Of a DNA stretch of 64,000 nt, positions 57,112 through 64,000 are shown piece after piece. Source of the stretch: Scenedesmus sp. ARA3 (lineage: Eukaryota; Chlorophyta; Chlorophyceae; Sphaeropleales; Scenedesmaceae); assembly GCA_004335835.1 (NCBI GenBank), contig RWJK01001672.1, forward strand, positions 257,866 through 321,865, written 5' to 3'. Positions within the stretch are counted from its first letter, which is position 1, and the number at the start of each line of letters is the position of its first letter. A program made the position numbers and the translations under genes. Below the pieces are notes generated by a model. The model was not told where the DNA came from. It did no database searches and saw only the letters and a list, made by a program, of their open reading frames with translations.

Positions 57112-59087
57112 AGAAGTCAGCTGATATACATTCACATGCGGGGTGGTGAAGCGCAGCCGGCTGTGGAACTCGTCCTTGAAGGGCGACCCATAGATGGAGT
57201 TGGAGGCTGCAGCACAAGCCAGCACAATAAGAGTAGAATGAGTATGCGCAACATATGCCGCGGCGGCTGCCGCCGTGCTCTGATGAAGCTGCAGTAAGGT
57301 CACATCAACCGCAGCCGGCTGTGCAGGTCGACCGCAGAAGAAGCGGTGTATATGGATTTGGAAGCTGCAGCAGCAGACAGCACACCGACTATCACACAGC
57401 AGCAACAAGACACGCCACGCCGTGCTGACACACACAAGCATTTATGGCTGTAGCCCCAGCATTCTCCCTACTGCACAGGCAGGCGCAAATGATGAGCAAC
57501 TAGCCAACAAAGGCTACTGCCACCTGCGCTCCATGCTCGCAGTGTGAGCGCACTCACTGTCTCCCGTGTTGGTGGGGTCGCCAGTCTGCTTCACTACAAC
57601 ATACAATGCAACTGTTACACTCAAGCCAAGGCCACGGGCCGGCCACGCACTGTTTCCTGCTTTGATGAAGTTTCCTGTCTGCATAGCTGAGACGTACAAT
57701 GCAACACTTTGACTCACTGTCTCCCGTGTTGGTGAGGTCGCTTGTATGCGCCACTACACCATGCGATGCAGCAGACAAGCTCAAACCACTCGCTGTTTCC
57801 TGTGTTGGTGGGGTCGCCCGTCTGCGCCACTACACCATGCAATGCATAGCTATTAAGCAATACTCAATTTCAGGACACAAGCCAGGCACTCACTGTCTCC
57901 CGTGTTGGTGGGGTCGCCCGTCTGCGCCATGAAGTCCTTGATCACGCGGTGGAAGGCGCAGCCCTCGTAGTAGCCCTCAAGGCACAGCTGCACAAAGTTG
58001 CGCACAGCCTGGCGGCAACGGCAGCAGCACGTGGACAAAGAGGCTTAGTATCACCTTGGTGCAGAAGGCAGCTATTCAGTTAAGCCAGAGCCAAGCTGCT
58101 GCTGACACATGCCCTGGCCCATGGTGCTGACAGCGCCATACCCCCCACACACACCATCGCATGGGCACCAGTGGCTGATTATGTGCCAGGTGCAGCAGCA
58201 TGCACTGACAGCCACGACACTTGGTGATCAGGGCGCAGGCAGCTGAGCATTGCTGATTGCTGCCCGCAGTCGCTGATGATGTGGGCACCATGGGCAGCAG
58301 CGTGCACGGACAGCCATGTTGTGGTGCGGCCGGCTGCACATTGCTGAGTACTGCCAACAAGTGGGCAAGCATGGAAGCACTCGAGATCCAGCATTTGCCA
58401 GCAGAGTGGCGGCGCTGTGTGCTTGCAGCAGTGGCAGGTGCAGAGCAAGCTGCTTGCTGCAGGCGCTGCTACTGCCTCCTGCTGCTGCTGCTGCTGCAGG
58501 ACTCCTGCAGCAAGGCATGCTTGTGCTGCCGCTATGCTGCTCGCCCACTGATGTTACGACCGTCGTCAGACATGCCAGCGTGGCAGAGATAAATCTTGGC
58601 TAGCTGCCCAAGCGCACAGCAGCGTGTGCGCTGAGGAATCCAGTTGCTGGCTGTTTCTGCGCTACCGCGGCCGCCCGCTGTAGCTGCTGCCGCTGCTGCT
58701 ACTGCTGCTGCTGCTTGGCCAATTGTTGCCGGCCTGCTGCGCATCAAGTATTGCCACATACACAGCTGTGAGGTGCACACCTTTGGCGCCTCTTTTGGCC
58801 ATAGCTCAATGTCCAGGTCACCAATTGTGGTCTTCAACGACACCTATTAATAGCACCACAACCAGATACTTTGTTAGAATACAAGTTGCAGCAGCAGATA
58901 ATTGGAGTATGAAAGAGGCAGCAGCAGCTCTAGCTGGAGGCAGTGCTGCAGCTGCGGCTGTGCCGGGTGAGTAGGAGAGTCCACCTTTCACTACTCAACT
59001 ACAAGTGCCCGAGCATGGACAACTGAACTGTATGCAGATGCTTACCTTGCCCTTCGTTGGGGGCTCGGTGTTGTAGACGGTGGACAT
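51746..59087 (-). CDS. CWC27: Spliceosome-associated cyclophilin CWC27
   Basis: Peptidyl-prolyl isomerase-fold component of the activated spliceosome. First eight exons with consistent phases: 59046-59087 ([14 protein letters not shown]), 58781-58843 ([20 protein letters not shown]), 57894-58008 ([20 protein letters not shown].., GDPTNTGD), 56926-57064 ([29 protein letters not shown]), 56475-56562 ([20 protein letters not shown]), 55964-56091 ([19 protein letters not shown]), 55650-55766 ([20 protein letters not shown]) and about 55080-55216 ([20 protein letters not shown]). The C-terminal part uses exons near 53990-54390 (an RS-like stretch), 53500-53620, 53325-53445, 52925-53181, 52483-52605 and 51746-51912 ([23 protein letters not shown]). 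Cyclophilin core plus the LLSFGEEAEE and C-terminal Lys-rich motif are diagnostic. The RS block is extra compared with the human protein. Many exon edges are duplicated in the introns. Confidence 0.92.
51990..52160 (-). repeat. Upstream copies of the CWC27 last-exon 5' edge
   Basis: At 52090-52150 the minus strand reads [14 protein letters not shown], as in the real exon (about 51870-51912). A shorter copy lies near 51990-52025. Each is preceded by ctgcatgctgc(tg/c)-type text and an acceptor. Confidence 0.8.
54780..55216 (-). repeat. CWC27 exon 8: repeated edge [19 protein letters not shown]
   Basis: The real exon 3' half ([20 protein letters not shown]) recurs at about 54880-54950 ([14 protein letters not shown]) and 54785-54855 ([17 protein letters not shown]), spacing about 110-190 bp. 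A minor copy of the exon front (EVLRGVDA) lies upstream near 55270-55320. Confidence 0.85.
56330..56475 (-). repeat. Copy of CWC27 exon 5 3' edge (NMLRLNELE + donor)
   Basis: gccgcacctccagctcgttg occurs at 56469 (real exon end) and 56349; each is followed by aggcgcagcatgttgt. The minus strand reads [10 protein letters not shown] with a GTGCGG donor in both. Confidence 0.9.
56926..57370 (-). repeat. Three copies of CWC27 exon 4 5' edge
   Basis: Real exon starts at 57064 ([19 protein letters not shown]). Upstream copies begin near 57208 ([20 protein letters not shown]) and 57366 ([19 protein letters not shown]). All three follow a CTGCAG acceptor. Confidence 0.92.
57545..58008 (-). repeat. CWC27 exon 3 3' edge: three to four extra copies with donors
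   Basis: The edge [11 protein letters not shown] followed by GTGAGT (real end 57894) recurs downstream near 57790 ([10 protein letters not shown]), 57718 ([11 protein letters not shown]) and 57557 ([13 protein letters not shown]), with a further relic near 57645. Spacings are about 75-160 bp. Confidence 0.9.
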
Positions 59088-59686
59088 CCTGCAAGCCTGC
59101 TGTAGCTGCTGCTGCTAGCGTATGCCGCTGCTGTTGCGCAACAGCGCCAGATGCAACTGGCGTTTACAGCAAGCACGGCCTGTAGATAAAGTAACTCCAG
59201 CAGTTTTGCCGGAAGATTGACGTGTGAGTCGATGCTTTGCAGCAGTAAAAGAGCACACTCTATGCACACCAGCAACCAATTCACTGCCTGTACAGCAGAC
59301 CACACATGCTGAGGTCTGTAGCGGTGCCGAGTACTGCTGTGAATCTTGTTGCGACTTACATATACGATCGAGAAGCAGTTGTGCAGCAAAGGCTCCACTA
59401 GCAGCTGAGGGTTACACTGTCGCTGTTCTGCTTGCACCCTGGCATTTCACAAAGCATGCTCGTCACAAGAGCCTCGCACATACTAGTTGATCACGCTTTC
59501 TCCAACATTTATGACAAAGCTAAACCACAAACTCCCTGTATGCACCTGGCAGTGTCACCAGTTCATCTCGTGAAGTCTCTTCAAAGGCCATCTTTTCGTC
59601 CGATAGTAGCCAAGACACTTCATAGCTGGTGTAGACGCCCGATCGTTGCTCGCCAGCAGCAGCTGGTGCTTGGAGGGGCTGCTGTC
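59088..59686. promoter_or_regulatory. Shared upstream region of CWC27 (minus) and PI31 (plus)
   Basis: 600 bp between divergent ATGs, so a bidirectional promoter is likely. No TATA box seen. Both products are housekeeping proteins. Confidence 0.5.
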
Positions 59687-60622
59687 ATGGCCAGTGCTGC
59701 TGCAGTGTTGGCAGTTGTCCGTGCCGCTGCTCCGTCCTTCAGGTGCGTGTTTCAGCTGACATGAGCATATGTTTGCTTATATATACGATTCATGAGTTTG
59801 TGTCTGCTTGCTAACGGCTTCATGTGGTCTGCAGGAGCCCCCAGGACCGCCTGGCCTTTGCAGTGCATGCTGCTGTGCTGAGCAGTGGATACCGCCTGGT
59901 TGCTGTTGGAGAGCAGGCACAGCTTGAAGGTGAGCGCTTTGTTTGAAGAAAGATGATGCGAAGCTGGCTGCAGTGGCGCAGCAGCAGGGACTAGGCGCGC
60001 TTGCAGGACTGCACCAAGGCAAATGCAAATGCATGAACAAGGCTCAGCAGCTGCCCGTGCATGAAGTTGGCACTGCTTCTGTCTAAGCTGATGCTGGTCA
60101 TTGGTTTGTCGATGCTAACGTTTCCTGCTTGCTACTGCTGCTGCTGCTTGTGCTGCAGGTCTGTCAGCAGATGCGCCAGATGCAAGCATAGCTGGCTGGG
60201 ACAGCAGCAGCGAGCAGTACACATTTGCATATGTGTCAGACGACAACGCAGCCGGCAGCACTCCAGTCAAACTGCTGGTCAAAGCGCTGGTGCTTGGTGA
60301 CACGTTACTAACAACATTTGCAACTGACAGTGCATCAGCAGAGCCAAAGGTGCTTGAGCTGGCAGTGGCTGACTATATTGCTGGCAGCAGCAGCAGCAGC
60401 AGCTGCAGCAGTGGTGTTGAAGGAGAAGCAGCAGCAGCAGCAGCAGCTGGCAGCGGTTCAGCTGGCAGTGCGGCTAAAGCCTACAAGAATCTTGACCAGC
60501 TCGCAGCCACTGTTACATCTGCGATGTCGCAGCTGGTGGGCGCTGCAGGCGACAGCAGCAGCGGGCAAAAGAAGCAGAAGACGGAGGCAACAGCAGCAGC
60601 AGCAGCAGGTTCCAGGCGTGCT

Positions 60623-60667
<45 letters not shown>

Positions 60668-62058
60668 CCTGACCCTGATCATGATCCTCTCAGGATTGGT
60701 CCGCCTAGGAGGCCAATGCGCATGGGTGAGTGCACCAGCAGTTGCACCTCATGTATTTGCTCACGCCATGTCAGAAGAAGGCAGGCACATGCGTCCACTT
60801 ATGGCAAACTAGTAGAAGCAATTGTGTTGCCTGTAGTCAGGCGTGCTGGTCTGTATGGGTACAGCTTGTGCCGCAGCGCCACATGCATGCATGCTTGTTC
60901 TATCTCAGCACTTTCCTCAAGTTTTTTGCCACCTGGTACAATGAGATGGGGTGCTGCAATATCCGTGCAGGTGACGCTGCCATAGTATCGATCACTGATG
61001 CCCTGCTCCTGCTGCTGGCCCTGCTCCCCCCCTGCTGCTGCTGCTGCTGCTGCTGCTGCCGTCATTTCAGGCCATGATGACATCATGCCGCTGCTGGGTG
61101 GCGGCCCTGGGGGCGGCATGCTGCCTGGTGGCCCCCCACTGATGGGCCCCACTGGAGGGGGCATGCACGTGGGGCCAGGCCACCCCTTCTTTGCTGACAG
61201 GTGAGGCAAATGCATCTTTAATGTCTGTCAGTCAATGTACGATGGTACTGTCAGGATAGTTGGCAGTGTGTTGAACACTGGCCGGCGGTGTTGCGGCATG
61301 AGTTGGCCTGCCGAATACCGAGTGATGCCAACCACCGGCAGCAGCAGCAGCAGCAGCAGCAAGAAGGTAAGCTGACACGCCGTGGCTGCCCCTTTGGTGT
61401 TCATGGTGTGACCAGATTATTTCCAAAACGCCGTGTATCCCCGCTGTTGTGTTGCGTCGCTGTTGCAGGATGCGTCACCCTGATCTGGTGCCTGGCAGGG
61501 GTGGGCTGGGCGGCATGCCTGGCGGGCCTGGCGGCATGCGCTGGGACCCAATCAGTGAGTGATACATGAACGAATAGTCAAACAACAAATATTGATTTGA
61601 TGTGTTGGCAGAGAAATCCTGACGGTGTGATGTTTTTACAGCGAAATCCTGACAGTGTGAGTTGGCAGGCAAACCACCTGCGGCATGTAGCGGGTAGAGC
61701 ATCACCATGTACGCAGCAACCGGCCTTATTTACAGACGACTTCATCTACTGCAGTGCACAAAACCATCAGTGGCATATTAGGGCCTTTCTGCTCAACGGC
61801 AAGTATGCAAGCCAATGCAATAGTATGTGTGGGATCACCAAACCCACCAACAGCTGCCACAATGCTGCTTGCTGCTGCACTGTCACATCAGACCCGGAGG
61901 GTCTTGAGGGCTGGCGCCCGGAGGACTTCCAGCGGCCACGGCCAGGCATGGGCCGCGGTTTAGGCGGGGCACGGCCGCCGGTAAACCCCGACCTGGATCC
62001 TGACCTGGGGCCACCGCCTCCCGGACGGGGCGCAGATTGGGACAACATGTTTGGCTGA
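59687..62058 (+). CDS. PSMF1-like: Proteasome inhibitor/regulator PI31 (PSMF1-like)
   Basis: Binds the 20S proteasome and affects its assembly or transport. Six exons with consistent phases, 366 residues: 59687-59742, 59835-59929, 60159-60725, 61071-61200, 61469-61554, 61892-62058. The N-terminal FP domain reads SPQDRLAFAVHAAVLSSGYR, then GWDSSSEQYTFAYVSDD.., VKLLVKALVLGDTLLTTFAT. The linker carries poly-Ala/Ser and a polyQ run (CAG, 60622-60664). The C-terminal Pro/Gly-rich part has the family motif DPLRIGPPRRP, a gap in which MRWDPI occurs, RPEDFQRPRPGMGRGLGGAR, and ends PDLGPPPPGRGADWDNMFG. This is the expected PI31 layout. Long Gly/Met/Pro repeats exceed those of plant homologues I recall. 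Confidence 0.9.
60622..60664 (+). repeat. CAG-sense tract coding polyQ in PI31
   Basis: About 14 CAG triplets in frame, encoding the Gln run just before PDPDHDPLRIGPP. Confidence 0.95.
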
Positions 62059-62945
62059 GTTGGGTTTTGTTTAGGCGACGATAACATGTGTTGTTTTGCT
62101 GGCTGTTCATGTGCTAGTGAGTGAGTGCGTGACTACACAGGCAGCTCTGCAGCTCCTGGGTAAGTTAAGGCTAAGAGGGTGTGTGTGTCCAGGCGCCCCT
62201 GGGCTCCATACCATTTACCTGTGGTGTGCTAAAGTTGAATGCGCACGTGTGCCTGGCATGATATGCCTGTCATTGCTTGCGAGCAGTACAGGTGGCACAC
62301 TGGCAGTTGGCTGCTGGCAGTTGACAGTTGTGCTGCTGAGCCCCATTCTTTAACCCTGACCTTGGCCTGCCGCCACCAATCATAAGCTGAGCTTAGGGGC
62401 CAGCACAAGACCAAGAAAGCACAGAGATGCTGACATTGGCGCATTGTGTTTGAACTGCCTGCGTCATGCATTTGGTCGAGATGTTGATGTGGTATGTCTC
62501 AGCTCAGCTGGGCTTGGAGTGCCACTCGCAATGCGTGGAGTACTCTATTTTGGGGGAAGGCCTTGACCACTGGTGGTGAGGGTTGAGTTCCCTGCCCTCA
62601 TGTTTAAGGCCTTCCCCACAACCAGCGTGAAGTAATATCGTATTGAATAACGTAGCGTTGCTTTGGAATGTATTGTGGTGTTCCATGCATCACTCGCGAC
62701 GGAGTAAGTGCAGTGCTGGTTACGCCCCTTGTGTGCAAGGACGTTGGCCAAGCGAAGGTCAGTGGCATGGCACTTAAAAGCTGCTACCCGCAGCACATAC
62801 GTATATTTGGCTTCAAGCGTTGGCGATGAGTCCACGTTTACCAGGATCGAATGCGCATACAACGTGTCAAGAGTTTTCTTGAAGTGTACGCTTTCACCTA
62901 GGCAAGCTCGACGCAATTCAGCAGGCTGATTGCTGTAGTTTTACA
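62059..62945. other. Intergenic; contains a structured inverted repeat
   Basis: Between PI31 and the DUF4436 gene, both plus. A minus open frame (62545-62916) ends opposite the hairpin and has no recognisable features, so I do not call it. No tRNA-like fold found. Confidence 0.5.
62553..62618. repeat. Imperfect hairpin with 12-bp perfect stem
   Basis: ggggaaggcctt near 62553-62564 pairs with aaggccttcccc near 62607-62618. An inner gaggg...ccctc pair extends the fold. Could be a structured RNA or a small foldback element. Confidence 0.6.
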
Positions 62946-64000
62946 ATGAGCCGTGTTCCAAACTCAGCGTTGCGGTGCACGCAGAGCTGGAAGTTGGCAG
63001 TCTGGGCTGTTTTGGTCACTGGCACACTGTGTGCGGTGCTGATTTCGTTTGGGCGCGTATCGCCATCACCAAGACAGAATACATACAAAGAATTCAGAAC
63101 ATCTGCAGAGCATTGTGGCCGCTGGCGGCCGGCAGCAGCTGACAGCCACTTGGTAGTCCCACCAACAGATCCTGGCGCCTCAGATTGCTCATGGGGTCTT
63201 AACAGTGATGGCTTCTGCATAGGCGCTGAGATGGAGATGATCATGCGAGGGTATCTTACCAAAGGTTTTGAAGATGACCCTGGCAGAGCATCACCTGTGA
63301 TAACTGCAGACTGCCGTTTTGCCAGCATTGACTTGACATACTACAAGGCAGAGCTGCAGTGTCTAACCAGCTTTTGGGGACCCTACAGCCAGCCCCCGAC
63401 TTATACAAGGCTGAGTCTGCCTCAGGACGTGAAGTTGGTGGTGGAGTACAACAGTCAAAGCTTTGTTTTCTCAGATGGCGACACAGCAAATCTCACAACG
63501 CTTGCTATTCCACTGGGCGACACATGGATGGGATTTCAAGGATGGAGCACGGCAGCTTCAGCAGCAATGTACCCTCACACCAAACTGTCATGGGCATTTC
63601 AGTTTACGGCGTACACCAGCTACAAAAATGACAGCGGGACGGAAGTGAGAGAGATGGTCGCTTACGTGGTGAGCGTGACACTTCCAGGCATACCTATGTT
63701 CCAAGTTTATAACACAGACTGTGCATGGCATTCAGCAGGCAGCGCCTTGCGCTTCAGCGGCGAGTTGGCACTGAGTGAGACGATCATCATTATGTTGAAG
63801 ATTTTGCAAGTAGCCATGTGGTCATTAGCGGCAGCCGCATTCACAGCAACAGTCTGGTGGGTGCTTCAGCCGCCACCCACGGGAGGCGAGATGCAGTGTG
63901 ACCTTTTGGCTTTTTCTGGAGCTTTGCTGTTTGCACTTCCGGCTGTGCGAGGGTTGTGGCCAGCTGCGCCCCCGGGAGGCACAGCCGCTGATGTCATGCA
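62946..64000 (+). CDS. DUF4436-type membrane protein, intronless, runs off right edge
   Basis: ATG at 62946 (MSRVPNSALRCTQSWKLAVW) opens a frame with no stop for 351 codons to the window end. A membrane segment lies near residues 19-37 (LAVWAVLVTGTLCAVLISFG). A non-membrane domain follows, with MEMIMRGYLTKGFEDDPGRA, TLAIPLGDTWMGFQGWSTAA and MVAYVVSVTLPGIPMFQVYN. Then come predicted membrane helices (IIIMLKILQVAMWSLAAAAF; CDLLAFSGALLFALPAVRGL) and the motif FALPAVRGLWPAAPPGG. That ending (ALLFALPAxRxxxPxxPPxG) is the signature I associate with DUF4436 proteins of bacteria and fungi. Function unknown. Lack of introns sets it apart from most neighbours. Confidence 0.7.
   Translation, partial: MSRVPNSALRCTQSWKLAVWAVLVTGTLCAVLISFGRVSPSPRQNTYKEFRTSAEHCGRWRPAAADSHLVVPPTDPGASDCSWGLNSDGFCIGAEMEMIMRGYLTKGFEDDPGRASPVITADCRFASIDLTYYKAELQCLTSFWGPYSQPPTYTRLSLPQDVKLVVEYNSQSFVFSDGDTANLTTLAIPLGDTWMGFQGWSTAASAAMYPHTKLSWAFQFTAYTSYKNDSGTEVREMVAYVVSVTLPGIPMFQVYNTDCAWHSAGSALRFSGELALSETIIIMLKILQVAMWSLAAAAFTATVWWVLQPPPTGGEMQCDLLAFSGALLFALPAVRGLWPAAPPGGTAADVM

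Noticed and set aside
62545..62916. 123-codon minus frame as a gene
   Set aside because: No recognised feature; starts only 30 bp from the divergent DUF4436 ATG and reads through the hairpin. Kept as unsupported.
1..64000. Bacterial-type features (operons, ribosome binding sites, insertion sequences)
   Set aside because: Spliced genes with GT-AG introns show this is a eukaryotic nuclear genome; no transposase or integrase reading frame seen.

Overview
This is eukaryotic nuclear DNA, most likely from a green alga. Genes are cut into many short exons with GT-AG introns (donors mostly GTGAG, GTGCG, GTAAG or GTATG; acceptors usually CTGCAG). The proteins are plant or algal in type: an AZG purine permease, RNA polymerase II RPB3, the spliceosomal cyclophilin CWC27, the proteasome regulator PI31, a TPR-DnaJ protein, and secreted metallo- and cysteine proteases. 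CAG/CTG triplet tracts are everywhere and base composition is moderately GC-rich. Together this suggests a chlorophyte of the Scenedesmaceae/Chlamydomonadales sort; the exact lineage is inference.

Layout. 1-1719: 5' part of an AZG-like purine permease on the minus strand, running off the left edge. 4740-7370: plus-strand histidine-phosphatase-like gene with a multiplied exon and a multiplied 3' end. 8971-11620: C-terminal part of a CotH-like gene (minus). 11794-15614 and 16748-20421: tandem paralogous secreted M43 (pappalysin-type) metalloproteases with somatomedin-B-like Cys domains (minus). 20.9-22.6 kb: unrecognised exons and a coiled-coil protein. 23342-26900: TPR-DnaJ co-chaperone. 27911-28889: double-MIT protein. 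30533-33705: RPB3. 34517-35842: alanine-racemase-like C-terminus cut by a 904-N gap. 36805-38513: unknown secreted protein. 40336-41619: intronless RCC1-repeat protein. 41720-45716: papain-family protease. 49469-50179: unknown secreted protein with a TATA box. 51746-59087: CWC27. 59687-62058: PI31 (plus). 62946-64000: intronless DUF4436-type membrane protein (plus), running off the right edge.

The genes do not form one pathway. They mix housekeeping functions (transcription, splicing, proteasome, chaperone) with extracellular proteolysis (two M43, one C1A) and surface or secreted proteins.

The most striking feature is structural. In most intron-rich genes here, pieces of exons with one adjoining splice site are repeated in tandem, mainly 75-190 bp apart. 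Copies of an exon's 5' edge (with an acceptor) lie in the intron upstream, and copies of its 3' edge (with a donor) lie in the intron downstream. A second pattern is that triplet repeats are mostly CTG in the sense strand at intron 3' ends, and CAG/GCA (polyQ/polyA/polyS) in coding exons. For four genes (M43 copy B, RPB3, TPR-DnaJ, PI31) and the MIT gene, the exons given below join with all phases consistent and end at a stop codon.
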